NCBI RefSeq assembly: GCF_013267195.1
Contig: NZ_CP053941.1
Coordinates: 1,488,001-1,552,000 of the forward strand
Direction of reading: 5' to 3'
DNA length: 64,000 nucleotides
Source of the DNA: Halorubrum salinarum
GTDB taxonomy: Archaea > Halobacteriota > Halobacteria > Halobacteriales > Haloferacaceae
The notes under the pieces are model-generated. The model made no database searches, was not told the DNA's origin, and saw nothing but the letters and a program-made list of their open reading frames with translations. Shown piece after piece: positions 1 through 8,452 of this stretch (the first letter of the stretch is position 1; each line of letters starts with the position of its first letter). Position numbers and translations under genes: made by a program.

Positions 1-382
1 CTCGTTCGCGCCCAGATTCGAGTTCGTCCCTCTCGCCGAACTGTCCGGCGGAGCCCTCGCGATTGGACCAGCGTCGACGCCGCCAGTTGGGTGCTGTCGC
101 GACCTCCCGTGACCGGACCTCACCGCTGAGTCACCGTCACGGCACCGCTCGTTCGTCAATCGGACGAACGACTCCGATCTCGCAGTGTGAAAGTGAATTT
201 GTAGTATTACAACTTTGTTGGTAATACTTATACCAGTGGAGTCTGTGTGGTCTGACACGGTTCACGCGGCTACGCTCACGTCACGCTGTGAGACCGTCCC
301 CCGAGCGACACGACTGCGGTCGGACTCACCGGACCGACGCTGGAGTGGCAGAGGCAACCCAACGAAATCGGTCACGTTCGAG
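1..382. other. upstream region and leader of the nrd operon, no gene seen
   Basis: I see no coding region that fits haloarchaeal composition here. Positions 150-170 form a perfect 8-bp hairpin with a 5-nt loop (arms 150-157 and 163-170), which could end an upstream transcript or bind a regulator. Positions 200-235 are much more AT-rich than the surroundings and hold an inverted repeat and a TATA-like element, described separately. If transcription starts about 25 nt after that element, the nrd message has an untranslated leader of about 125 nt, long for an organism in which leaderless messages are common. Confidence 0.5.
203..232 (+). promoter_or_regulatory. putative promoter with inverted-repeat operator for nrdB-nrdA
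   Basis: AGTATTAC (203-210) and its exact complement GTAATACT (221-228) are separated by 10 nt. The second arm runs directly into CTTATA (227-232), the best TATA-like element upstream of the reductase operon. A dyad with half-site centres about 18 bp apart overlapping a TATA box is the usual arrangement for a dimeric repressor. No known haloarchaeal consensus is matched, so the regulator is unknown. Confidence 0.45.
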
Positions 383-1420
383 ATGACCAAGATGAGTGAA
401 AGCGACAACGCGAACACGAACGCGAGCACAGGCGCAGATACGGAGAGGGACATCTTCTCGGAGAGAACGCAGCTGAAGCCCTACGAGTACGGCGACTTTC
501 TCGACTACGTCGAGGCGATCCGGAACAGCTACTGGGTCCACACGGAGTTCAACTTCGACGGCGACGTCCAAGACTTCAAGGTCAACACGACTCCCGCCGA
601 GCAGACCGTTATCAAGCGGACGATGTTGGCCATCGCACAGATCGAGGTACAGGTGAAGACCTTCTGGTCGGACATCTACGCGGAGATGCCCAAAGCCGAG
701 GTCGGGAACGTGGGCATGACCTTCGCGGAAAGCGAGGTGCGCCACATGGACGCCTACAGTCACCTCCTCGACGTCTTGGGGATCACGGACGACTTCGAGC
801 AGGTGACGGAGGAGCCGGCGATGAAAAAGCGGATCGAGTACCTCGACGAGTACCTGGACAGAAGCGAGAGCGACGACGAACGGGAGTACGTGATGAGCAT
901 CCTGCTGTTCAGCGCGTTCGTCGAGCACGTATCGCTGTTCAGCCAGTTCCTCATCATGACGAGCTTCGACAAGCACGAAAAGAAGTTCACGGGGATAGCG
1001 AACGCCGTCGAAGCGACCAGCAAGGAGGAGCAGATTCACGGGCTGTTCGGGGTCGAACTGGTAGAGACGATCAGAGCGGAGAACCCGGACCTCTTCGACG
1101 ACGATTTCGAGGACGAGGTCCAGGCGGCCTGTCGGCAGGCCTACGAGGCGGAGACGGAGATCCTGGACTGGATATTCGAGGACGGCGAACTGGAGTTCCT
1201 CCCCCGCCCCCACGTCGACGCGTTCCTGCGAGACCGGTTCAATCGGAGCCTGGACAACGTCGGCGTGGACCCGATATTCGAGCCGGACGACGACCTGCTC
1301 GAAGAGACGCGCTGGTTCGACGAGGACATCATGATGACGAAGGATAACGACTTCTTCAGCAAGCGGTCGACCACGTACAACAAGCACACGCAGAGCGTTA
1401 CCGCGGAGGACATGTTCTAA
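383..1420 (+). CDS. nrdB: class I ribonucleotide reductase, beta (radical-generating) subunit
   Basis: Ferritin-like R2 subunit that builds the dimetal cofactor needed by the alpha subunit to reduce ribonucleotides for DNA synthesis. Counting from the ATG at 383, the expected metal ligands are Glu88, Glu118, His121 (in EVRHMDAY), Glu181 (in FVEH), Glu216 and His219 (in KEEQIH). Tyr125 stands where the radical tyrosine sits in class Ia enzymes. The first ligand is Glu rather than the usual Asp, as in class Ic, so the cofactor type cannot be assigned from sequence. The start is 383 or the nearby ATG at 392; the frame stays open further upstream but without family similarity. About 345 residues, normal for R2. 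Stop and nrdA start are 1 nt apart. Serine AGC and arginine AGA/AGG codons are unusually common for this genome, suggesting transfer. Confidence 0.93.
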   Translation: MTKMSESDNANTNASTGADTERDIFSERTQLKPYEYGDFLDYVEAIRNSYWVHTEFNFDGDVQDFKVNTTPAEQTVIKRTMLAIAQIEVQVKTFWSDIYAEMPKAEVGNVGMTFAESEVRHMDAYSHLLDVLGITDDFEQVTEEPAMKKRIEYLDEYLDRSESDDEREYVMSILLFSAFVEHVSLFSQFLIMTSFDKHEKKFTGIANAVEATSKEEQIHGLFGVELVETIRAENPDLFDDDFEDEVQAACRQAYEAETEILDWIFEDGELEFLPRPHVDAFLRDRFNRSLDNVGVDPIFEPDDDLLEETRWFDEDIMMTKDNDFFSKRSTTYNKHTQSVTAEDMF

Positions 1421-1421
1421 A

Positions 1422-3110
1422 ATGGCACAAACAGCACTCGACGGCGTTTCGGAACAGTACACGGAACCGTTCTACTGGTTGAACGAGGACAGCAGGGAGT
1501 TCCTCAGAGAGGGGTACCTGATCGAGGGCGTCGAAGCGGAAGAGCGGGTCAGACAGATCGCCGAGCGCGCCGAAGAGATCCTCGGTGAGGATGGGTTCGC
1601 GGACCGGTTCTACGAGTACATGAGCCGCGGCTTCTACAGCCTCGCCAGCCCGATATGGGCCAACTTCGGACTGGACAGGGGGCTTCCCATCAGCTGCTTC
1701 GGCAGCTACATGGAAGACAACATCGAGAGCATCCTCTACACCCAGGCCGAGGTGGGTGAGATGACCAAGCAGGGCGGCGGCACGAGCGGGTACTTCGGCG
1801 AGCTGCGGCCACGGGGCAGTCCGATAACGAACAACGGCAAGAGCAACGGGAGTTACAGCTTCACGGAGCTGTTCGACACGATCATCAACGTCATCAGCCA
1901 AGGGGAAACCCGGCGCGGGCAGTTCGCCGGCTACATCGACGTCGAACACGACGACCTGGAGGAATGGCTCAACATCAAAACCGAGGGGGACCCGGTACAG
2001 GACATCTACTACGGCGTCATCGTCGGTGACGACTGGTTCCAGGCGATGATCGACGGCGACGAGGAGAAGCGAGAGACCTGGGCGGACATCATCGAGACCC
2101 GGATCAACGTCGGCGTTCCGTACATCATCTTCCGGGGGAACATGAACGAGGGGAAGCCGCAGGTCTACAAGGACAAGGACTACCAGATAAACGCGTCCAA
2201 CCTCTGTACCGAGATAGCGCTGCCGGCCACCGCGGACGAGAGCTTCGTCTGCTGTCTCTCGAGCATGAACGCGCTCCACTACGACGAATGGAAGGACACC
2301 GATGCGGTGGAGACGCTGACCCGGTTCCTGGACGCGGTGATGGAGGAGTTCATCCAGCGCACAGAGGGCGTCCGGTTCATGGAGCGGGCCGTGCGGTTCG
2401 CGAAGCGACACAGAGCGATAGGGATCGGCGTCCTCGGGTGGCACAGCTACCTCCAGCGCAACATGATCCCCTTCGACAGCATGGAGGCGATGGAGAAGAA
2501 TGAGGAGATATTCCGGACCATCAGCGAGCGGAGCTACGAGGCGAGCGAAGCGCTCGCCGACGAGTTCGGGGAGCCGGAGGTGCTCGAAGGGTACGGCAGG
2601 CGGAACACGACGACGATGAGCGTGGCTCCGACGAAGTCGAGCAGCGTCATTCTGGGGCAGGTCAGTCCGAGCATCGAGCCGCTGAAGTCGAACTACTTCG
2701 TGCGGGACGGTGCGAAGCTGAAGTCGACGCAAAAGAACAGGTTCCTTCAGGCGATACTGGCGGAGCGAGGCAAAGACACCCGCGAGGTCTGGGACAGCAT
2801 CGCGAACAAGGACGGGAGCGTCCAGCACCTCGACTGCCTGACCGACCGAGAGAAAGAGGTGTTCAAGACCTTCGCCGAGATTCCGCAGATGGCGATCATC
2901 AATCAGGCGGCACAGCGGCAGAAACACATCGACCAAGCACAGAGCGTGAACGTCTCGATCGACCCGAGCGAAGTGAGCGTGAAAGAGATCAATCAGCTCT
3001 ACATCGAAGCGTGGAAGAAGGGCGTCAAGAGCCTCTACTATCAGCACAGCGTGAACGCCGCACAGAAGTTCAGTCGAGACATTCTCGAGTGTCGGGCCTG
3101 TGAGAGCTGA
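1422..3110 (+). CDS. nrdA: class I ribonucleotide reductase, alpha (catalytic) subunit, compact form
   Basis: Catalytic subunit that converts ribonucleoside diphosphates to deoxy forms together with the preceding NrdB. Visible landmarks are Cys92 in PISCFG (redox cysteine), Asn260-Leu-Cys262-Thr-Glu264 (the N-x-C-x-E active site carrying the thiyl radical cysteine), Cys277/278 in VCCLSS (partner redox cysteine), the tyrosine pair Tyr539-Tyr540 for radical transfer, and a C-terminal C-x-x-C (557, 560) that would pass electrons from thioredoxin or glutaredoxin. At 562 residues it is about 150-200 shorter than typical class I alpha chains and has no N-terminal ATP-cone, so dATP shut-off through that domain is not expected. 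It shares the AGC/AGA/AGG-rich codon use of nrdB. Compact cone-less forms are known in viruses and some bacteria. Confidence 0.94.
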   Translation: MAQTALDGVSEQYTEPFYWLNEDSREFLREGYLIEGVEAEERVRQIAERAEEILGEDGFADRFYEYMSRGFYSLASPIWANFGLDRGLPISCFGSYMEDNIESILYTQAEVGEMTKQGGGTSGYFGELRPRGSPITNNGKSNGSYSFTELFDTIINVISQGETRRGQFAGYIDVEHDDLEEWLNIKTEGDPVQDIYYGVIVGDDWFQAMIDGDEEKRETWADIIETRINVGVPYIIFRGNMNEGKPQVYKDKDYQINASNLCTEIALPATADESFVCCLSSMNALHYDEWKDTDAVETLTRFLDAVMEEFIQRTEGVRFMERAVRFAKRHRAIGIGVLGWHSYLQRNMIPFDSMEAMEKNEEIFRTISERSYEASEALADEFGEPEVLEGYGRRNTTTMSVAPTKSSSVILGQVSPSIEPLKSNYFVRDGAKLKSTQKNRFLQAILAERGKDTREVWDSIANKDGSVQHLDCLTDREKEVFKTFAEIPQMAIINQAAQRQKHIDQAQSVNVSIDPSEVSVKEINQLYIEAWKKGVKSLYYQHSVNAAQKFSRDILECRACES

Positions 3111-3256
3111 TCGCTGCTCGTAGTCGGCCCGCCCGTCACCCCGGTCCCTCCGTCTTCGAATCCAGGTCGCCGTCGGCCTGCTCCGGGCTGTCGACCCCGA
3201 GAACGCCGGCGGCCTGAGAACGCGCCCCGTCGCGCGGCCGCGACCCCGCTCCCGGC

Positions 3257-4468
3257 CTAATCGCTCGGCCGCTCGCTCTCCGTTTCGAGGTCGATGTCGG
3301 CCTCGTCGACCTCGAACTCCTCCACCTCCGCGTCCGGGATCTCCTCGCCGTCGCGGCTCGCCGAGAGGTTCTCGTCGGAGTAGCTGTCGAGCTCCTCCAA
3401 CGCGGACTCGATGTCCTCCAAGCCGAGCATCTGCTCCGTCTCCGCGTCGAACTCCTTGCTTTCGAGCCCCTCCATCTCCTGGACGTCGGAGCCGGAGAGG
3501 GCCTTGCCGTAGCGGCCGACCAGACTCGTCAGCTCCTGCGGGAGGACGAAGGTGGTGGACTCGCCCTTGCCGATCTCTTCGAGCGTCTCCATGCCGCGCT
3601 CGATGATGGCGCGCTCGCCCATCGACTCGGCGGACCGCGCCCGCAGCACGGTCGAGATGGCGTCCCCCTGCGCTTCGAGGATCTGGGACTGCTTTTCACC
3701 TTGCGCGCGGATGATGTTCGACTGCTTGTCACCCTCCGCCTGCTCGACGGCGGAGCGGCGTTCCCCCTGCGCTTCGAGGATCATCGCGCGCCGGCGGCGC
3801 TCCGCGCCGGTCTGTTGCTCCATCGCGCGCTGGACCTCTTGCGACGGGCTCACCTCGCGGACCTCGACGGCCTCGACGCGGATCCCCCACTCGTCCGTGG
3901 GCTCGTCGAGCTCCTCGTTGATCCGGTCGTTGATGAGCTCCCGCTGCGAGAGCGTGTCGTCGAGCTCCATGTCGCCGATGACCGCGCGCAGGGTGGTCTG
4001 CGCGAGGTTCGAGACGGCGTTCTTGTAGTCGTCCACTTCGAGGAACGCCTTCTTGGCGTCCATCACCTTGATGTAGACGACCGCGTCGGCGGTCACCGGG
4101 GAGTTGTCCCGCGTGATCGCCGACTGGCTCGGCACGTCGATCGTCTGCGTCCGCATGTCGAACGCGTACGTCCGGGAGACGAACGGCGGAATGATGTGAA
4201 CGCCCGGGTCGAGCAGCTTGCGGTACTCGCCGAAGACGGTGAGCGCCTCCTTGTCGTAGGCGTCGACGATCTCGACGGCGCTGACGACCGTGACGGCCGC
4301 TAAAAGCACCGCGAGCGCCGCGACGCCGAAGACGAGGCTCTGCCCGAGGAGGGCGACCCCGACGAGGAGGGCGACGCCGAGCGCGAGGTACTGCCAGACC
4401 CCGTCCGGGACCCCCGCCAGCAGATCCTCCAGCTCGGGGGACTCGCCGCGCGGACCTTGTGTTCCCAT
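3257..4468 (-). CDS. SPFH/band 7 membrane protein (stomatin-prohibitin-HflK/C family)
   Basis: Membrane-anchored scaffold protein of 403 residues. A hydrophobic stretch at about 24-64 can form a hairpin or two membrane segments. It is followed by the SPFH domain (about 75-240, with the GEYRKLLDPGVHIIPPF turn), then a long polar coiled coil (about 235-300) built from near-repeats of EAQGE/KQS, and an acidic C-terminal tail. Proteins of this family organise membrane microdomains and often work with a membrane protease or NfeD-type partner, but no such partner is adjacent here. It is a single gene between unrelated neighbours. The family is clear from sequence; the cellular role is not. Confidence 0.88.
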   Translation of the reverse strand: MGTQGPRGESPELEDLLAGVPDGVWQYLALGVALLVGVALLGQSLVFGVAALAVLLAAVTVVSAVEIVDAYDKEALTVFGEYRKLLDPGVHIIPPFVSRTYAFDMRTQTIDVPSQSAITRDNSPVTADAVVYIKVMDAKKAFLEVDDYKNAVSNLAQTTLRAVIGDMELDDTLSQRELINDRINEELDEPTDEWGIRVEAVEVREVSPSQEVQRAMEQQTGAERRRRAMILEAQGERRSAVEQAEGDKQSNIIRAQGEKQSQILEAQGDAISTVLRARSAESMGERAIIERGMETLEEIGKGESTTFVLPQELTSLVGRYGKALSGSDVQEMEGLESKEFDAETEQMLGLEDIESALEELDSYSDENLSASRDGEEIPDAEVEEFEVDEADIDLETESERPSD

Positions 4469-4596
4469 ACCCGGAGTTACGGCCGGACGCTGTTAACGGT
4501 TCGCACGAGCTCGCGCCCGATCCGCGTCGCGCCCGTCGATTCTCCCCCGCGGCGCCGGACTCCGAGATACCGGAAAGGCCGGCACGGGCCGGCCGG

Positions 4597-4604
4597 CTTT
4601 AATT
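4597..4604 (+). promoter_or_regulatory. TATA element for the metY gene
   Basis: CTTTAATT centred about 27 nt before the ATG at 4628, in a GC-rich context. This spacing predicts a leaderless or nearly leaderless transcript. Confidence 0.55.
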
Positions 4605-4627
4605 GGGCGGCGGCCGAACCGGGTGGT

Positions 4628-5932
4628 ATGCCATCCGACGAGGCGACAGACGAGCCCAAATTCAGCACGCGAAGCGTCCACGCCGGCGAGGACCCGGACC
4701 CGACGACCGGGGCCCGTTCGACGCCCATCTACCAGACGACCGCCTACCAGTTCGACGACGCCGACCACGCGGCGGACCTCTTCGCGCTCGAAGAGGCCGG
4801 CAACGTCTACTCCCGGCTGATGAACCCGACCAACGCCGCCCTCGAAGAGCGGATCGCCTCGCTGGAGGGCGGCGTCGGCGCGGTCGCGACCGCCTCGGGC
4901 ATGGCGGCGCTTGACGTGACGACGTTCCTGCTCGCCTCGGCGGGCGACAACATCGTCTCCTCGTCGGCGCTGTACGGCGGCACGTACACCTACCTCACCC
5001 ACTCGGTCGAGCGCCGCGGCGTCTCGACGCGATTCGTCGACCCGCTCGACTACGAGGGGTACGCCGAGGCCATCGACGAGGACACCGCCTACGTCCACCT
5101 CGAAACGATCGGCAACCCCGCCCTCGTCACGCCGGACATCCAGCGGATCGCGGACATCGCGCACGAGCACGGCGCCCCGCTGTTCGTCGACAACACGTTC
5201 GCGACGCCGTACCTCTGCCGGCCGCTCGAACACGGCGCCGACCTCGTCTGGGAGTCGACGACGAAGTGGCTCACCGGCAACGGCACGACGGTCGGCGGCG
5301 TCGTCGTCGACGGCGGCTCGTTCCCGTGGGCCGACCACGCCGAGAAGTACCCGGAGATCGCGCAGGACAACCCCGCCTACCACGGGATCAACTTCGCCGA
5401 GCGGTTCGGCGACGCCGCGTTCACCTTCGCCGCGATCACCCGCGGGCTCCGCGACCTGGGCGACCAGCAGTCGCCGTTCGACGCCTGGAACACGCTCCAG
5501 CAGACGGAGTCGCTCCCGCTGCGGATGGACCGTCACTGCGAGAACGCCGGGATCGTCGCCGAGTACCTCGCGGACCACGACGAGGTCGCGTGGGTGAACT
5601 ACCCCGGCCTCGAGGACCACGAGACCCACGAGGAGGCGACGGAGTACCTCGACGGGGGGTACGGCGGCATGCTCACCTTCGGGCTGGAGGCCGGCTACGA
5701 GGCGGCGCGCGCGACCGTCGAGGAGGCGGACCTCGCCTCGCTGGTCGCGAACGTCGGCGACGCGAAGACGCTCGTCATCCACCCGGCGTCGACGACTCAC
5801 CAGCAGCTGACGGACGAAGAGAAGGAGGCCGCGGGCGTCACCGACGACATGGTTCGCCTCTCGGTCGGCATCGAGGACCCCGCGGACATCGTCGCCGACT
5901 TGGAGGACGCCATCGAGGCGGCGACGGCGTAG
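4628..5932 (+). CDS. metY: O-acetylhomoserine aminocarboxypropyltransferase (PLP enzyme of Cys/Met metabolism)
   Basis: PLP-dependent enzyme that makes homocysteine (or methionine) from O-acetylhomoserine and sulfide or methanethiol in the cytoplasm. The 434 residues align over the full Cys/Met metabolism fold: SVHAGEDPDP near the N-terminus, the YSRLMNPTN substrate loop, ASGMAA for PLP phosphate binding, VDNTFATP with the ring-binding Asp, and ESTTKW with the Schiff-base Lys. The length of about 430, rather than 380-400, fits MetY better than cystathionine gamma-synthase. The start is fixed by the TATA element at 4597. No metX lies beside it; the next gene is convergent. Substrate choice within the family is inferred. 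Confidence 0.85.
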   Translation: MPSDEATDEPKFSTRSVHAGEDPDPTTGARSTPIYQTTAYQFDDADHAADLFALEEAGNVYSRLMNPTNAALEERIASLEGGVGAVATASGMAALDVTTFLLASAGDNIVSSSALYGGTYTYLTHSVERRGVSTRFVDPLDYEGYAEAIDEDTAYVHLETIGNPALVTPDIQRIADIAHEHGAPLFVDNTFATPYLCRPLEHGADLVWESTTKWLTGNGTTVGGVVVDGGSFPWADHAEKYPEIAQDNPAYHGINFAERFGDAAFTFAAITRGLRDLGDQQSPFDAWNTLQQTESLPLRMDRHCENAGIVAEYLADHDEVAWVNYPGLEDHETHEEATEYLDGGYGGMLTFGLEAGYEAARATVEEADLASLVANVGDAKTLVIHPASTTHQQLTDEEKEAAGVTDDMVRLSVGIEDPADIVADLEDAIEAATA

Positions 5933-5960
5933 GGGCAGTCTCGCGGCGCGTCCTCCCGAC

Positions 5961-7100
5961 TTACTCCTCGAATCCCTCTTCCCACCGGAACGTCCCGTTC
6001 CGCTGGACGACCTCGCCGTCGACCTCCATTCGCGAGTCGGCGCTCACGTCCGTGATCATGTCGACGTGGACCGCGCTGTCGTTGCCGGACTCCCCCTCGG
6101 GGAGGCAGGCGTCGTAGGCGCGGCCGACCGCGAGGTGGACGGTGTCGCCCATCTTCTCGTCGAAGAGGATCGAGTCGGTGAACCGGTCGATGCCGCGGTT
6201 CATCCCGATGCCCAGCTCGCCCAGCCGCCGGGCGCCCGCGTCGGTGTCGAGGATGTCCGCGAGCGCCTCTTCGCCCGACTCGGCCGAGAAGTCGACGACC
6301 TCCCCGCCCTCGAACGCGAGGCGGACGTTCCGGACGCGCGTCGCGTCGATGGTCATCGGCACGTCGAAGAAGACCTCGCCTTCCGTGTCGTACGGCGCCG
6401 TGAACACCTCGCCACTCGGGAGGTTGTGCGAGTCGTACGCGACGGAGGCCGCGGAGTTGACCGCGGTGCGGCCCGCGATCGACATCCGCACGTCGGTGTC
6501 GGGCGCGTCGTCGCGCTCGGTGACGATCCGGACCTCCTCGCCCGCGTCGAGCACGTCTTTCATCTGCGCCATCTCCTCGGCGAGCGACTCCCAGTCGCGG
6601 AGGACGGCGTCGTAGACGAAGTCGCGGTACTCCTCGTAGGCCATCCCCGCCTGCTGGGCGAGGGAGCGGGTGGGGTGGACCGTCGACACCCAGTCGGTGT
6701 CCATCCGCGCCTCGCGGACGCCCTTGCGCGCCGTCGCGTACGACTGCCGGGTCTGTCGAGCGACGTCCGCCGACGCGGTGGTGTTTCGCCCGCCCCCGAT
6801 CCGGAGGTAGGCGTCGGCGGCCTCGAAGATCGCGCGGTCGACGGCGGGGTCCGAATCGAAGTCGTCGGCCTCGACGTCGCCGTCGGTCCCGGCCTCGACG
6901 CCCTTGAGGTAGGCCCGGGAGACCTCGCTCGACCCGTACAGCGTCGTGACGTTCGCCCCGCGCTCGCCGAGCGCCGCGGCGACCGCGACGCCCAGTTCGT
7001 GGGCGTCCTCCGCCACGCTCACGACGACGTCGTCGCCGGCCTCGACCCGCGCGCTCCAGTCGACGAGCACCTCGGCGTGCTCGCGTACGCGTTCGTCCAT
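5961..7100 (-). CDS. M29 family metallo-aminopeptidase
   Basis: Cytoplasmic aminopeptidase of the thermophilic AmpS/AmpT (M29) type that removes N-terminal residues from peptides. The two-metal site is visible in the C-terminal half: Glu in SGEVFTAP, Glu in RLGELGIGMN, His in DTVHLAVG, and the His and Asp of AVHVDM. The ATG at 7100 gives about 379 residues, normal for the family. An upstream in-frame extension lacks similarity, and a possible TATA element (GATTTA at about 7125-7130) lies a leaderless distance before 7100. It converges with metY. Confidence 0.87.
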   Translation of the reverse strand: MDERVREHAEVLVDWSARVEAGDDVVVSVAEDAHELGVAVAAALGERGANVTTLYGSSEVSRAYLKGVEAGTDGDVEADDFDSDPAVDRAIFEAADAYLRIGGGRNTTASADVARQTRQSYATARKGVREARMDTDWVSTVHPTRSLAQQAGMAYEEYRDFVYDAVLRDWESLAEEMAQMKDVLDAGEEVRIVTERDDAPDTDVRMSIAGRTAVNSAASVAYDSHNLPSGEVFTAPYDTEGEVFFDVPMTIDATRVRNVRLAFEGGEVVDFSAESGEEALADILDTDAGARRLGELGIGMNRGIDRFTDSILFDEKMGDTVHLAVGRAYDACLPEGESGNDSAVHVDMITDVSADSRMEVDGEVVQRNGTFRWEEGFEE

Positions 7101-7216
7101 TACGCGGTGTGTCGTGGAGGAGCGGTAAATCGGTGCCGGGACGGTGATCAATCACACGTAATCGAGGGCGCGACATCCCTCGCCGACGCGTCGACCACTT
7201 GTTCTGTCGGACCTGC

Positions 7217-7482
7217 GAAAAACACCGCCAAAGCCCCAGCCGCGAGGGCGGCGCACGCTCGCTGCGGTCCTCAGTCGTTCGCTCCGCTCACTCCCTGCGG
7301 TCCTTACGTCGCCTGCGACCCCCTCACGACTGCCCCTTTGAGTCCCACCCCGCCCCGCACAGCACCTCGTGCCTCCCCAGCCTCGTCGCTGGCGCCGACG
7401 GCGCCAGCGACTCCCTCGCGCGTGCGACTCGCGACCGCCTTCGGCGGCCGCTCGCCGGCACGCGCCACCGCGCTATTTAAAT
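7217..7482 (-). ncRNA. possible structured non-coding RNA unit, or repeat block
   Basis: Positions 7101-7508 hold no credible protein gene. On the minus strand there is an isolated TATA-like box (ATTTAAATAG, 7472-7481) with no coding sequence downstream, then about 225 nt rich in perfect hairpins, then a run of five T (7218-7222). The clearest stem-loops are 7385-7411 (12-bp perfect stem, 3-nt loop) and 7431-7451 (9 bp with one G-T pair). The minus strand also carries the blocks GGGACTCAAAGGGGCAG and GGCTGGGGCTTTGG, and the direct repeat GGACCGCAG. I recall similar blocks as recurring intergenic sequence in haloarchaea, but cannot verify this. Read as one unit, promoter, structured body and T-run suggest a transcribed RNA. 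Confidence 0.35.
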
Positions 7483-7508
7483 GGCTCGTGGAGGAGACGG
7501 CGAGGCCG

Positions 7509-7985
7509 TCACTCGCGCTCCCCGTGAATGGCCTCAAAGAGCCCGACCGCGAGCAGCGCGACGCCGCCGAGCCCGCCGCCGAGCCTCGCCAGTCCGAAGA
7601 GCGGGGTCCGGTCCAGCCGCTCCCGCGAGTAGCTTCCGAGGACCCTGTACGACTCCCCGTCGACGCGCAGGTCGTCGGTCCCGGCGAGCCGGTCGGCGCA
7701 GTTGGCGTCACCGAGCGCCCACTCCCCGGCGGTCGAGGTGCGTTCGACGAGGAGGTCGACCGATCCGGGCGCGACCCGATACCCCCGGATCGAGACGTTG
7801 CGCCCGTCGGCGAGGGCGACCGCGGCGTCGGCGCAGCGCGCGGGAAGGGCGGCGGCGTTCACGGTCGCGTGCTGGTCGAGCCCCGCGCCCGCCCGAAACG
7901 TCGCCTCCCAGCCGACGACGCTCACGTCCGCGGCGGCGGCGAGCAGGAGGAGGGCGCCCGGGACGGCGAGGAGTCGGCGGTCCAT
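7509..7985 (-). CDS. hypothetical membrane-anchored protein
   Basis: Protein of 158 residues that I do not recognise. The N-terminus (about 5-22) is a strongly hydrophobic alanine/leucine segment that could be a signal anchor. A second hydrophobic, glycine-rich helix lies at about 132-150, just before the C-terminus. The region between is soluble, presumably extracytoplasmic, with two cysteines (in PARCAD and DANCAD) that could pair. Composition and codon use are ordinary for the genome. It has its own start at the ATG at 7985, and no neighbour hints at a role. Confidence 0.6.
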   Translation of the reverse strand: MDRRLLAVPGALLLLAAAADVSVVGWEATFRAGAGLDQHATVNAAALPARCADAAVALADGRNVSIRGYRVAPGSVDLLVERTSTAGEWALGDANCADRLAGTDDLRVDGESYRVLGSYSRERLDRTPLFGLARLGGGLGGVALLAVGLFEAIHGERE

Positions 7986-8108
7986 CGCGCCGGACGGATT
8001 CGGGCGAGCGCGGCATATGCTTTATGCGGTGCGCCCGGCGACGTGGCTGGACCGTCGACCGCCGTGCGGCGACGTTACGGACTCGCCAGACGCTCCGGGT
8101 TCGGCCGC

Positions 8109-8324
8109 TCAGATGCTCTCCGTCGCCGGGTCCTCGCCCCAGTTCCGGCGTCGCAGGTCGGCGAACATCACCACCCCGATCGACAGGAGGCCGGCGCCGA
8201 CGAACAGCGCCTCTTCGCCTGCCCAGAAGAACGGGACTGCGGGCGCGTACGACGCGGCGATTCCGAGGCACCCCAGCATGAGCATCCCCGCGGTGAACGC
8301 CTGAAGCACGGTCTTCGTAGACAT
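8109..8324 (-). CDS. small two-helix membrane protein, hypothetical
   Basis: 71-residue protein with two hydrophobic helices (about 8-28 and 36-57) followed by a short basic then acidic tail (DLRRRNWGEDP). No family recognised. The ATG at 8324 is preceded by an AT-rich element (CTATTTCT, near 8350 on the minus strand) at a leaderless spacing, which supports expression as a separate gene. The two-helix pattern is common in haloarchaeal small membrane proteins of unknown function. Confidence 0.6.
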   Translation of the reverse strand: MSTKTVLQAFTAGMLMLGCLGIAASYAPAVPFFWAGEEALFVGAGLLSIGVVMFADLRRRNWGEDPATESI

Positions 8325-8452
8325 GCTACGTGTACGCGTGACAACGAGAAATAGCTGTCTGCGACAGCCCTCCGCCCGGAACCGCCCTGTCCGCGCCGTC
8401 GCGCGTCGTCACCCCGAGGGGCCGCGACTCGGGCGGGACCGCGCCGACCGGA

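Noticed and set aside
257-382. Possible riboswitch in the long nrd leader
   Set aside because: Only short stems are visible and I find no cobalamin-box or other known aptamer motif. Kept as an untranslated leader of unknown role.
215-382. N-terminal extension of NrdB starting at an upstream TTG
   Set aside because: It would overlap the predicted promoter, is not conserved in character and lacks an ATP-cone; the ATGs at 383/392 suit the family length.
6066-8354. A 762-codon plus-strand frame covering the M29 aminopeptidase and two small genes
   Set aside because: Same GC artefact; it runs through the structured block at 7.2-7.5 kb and has no recognisable fold.
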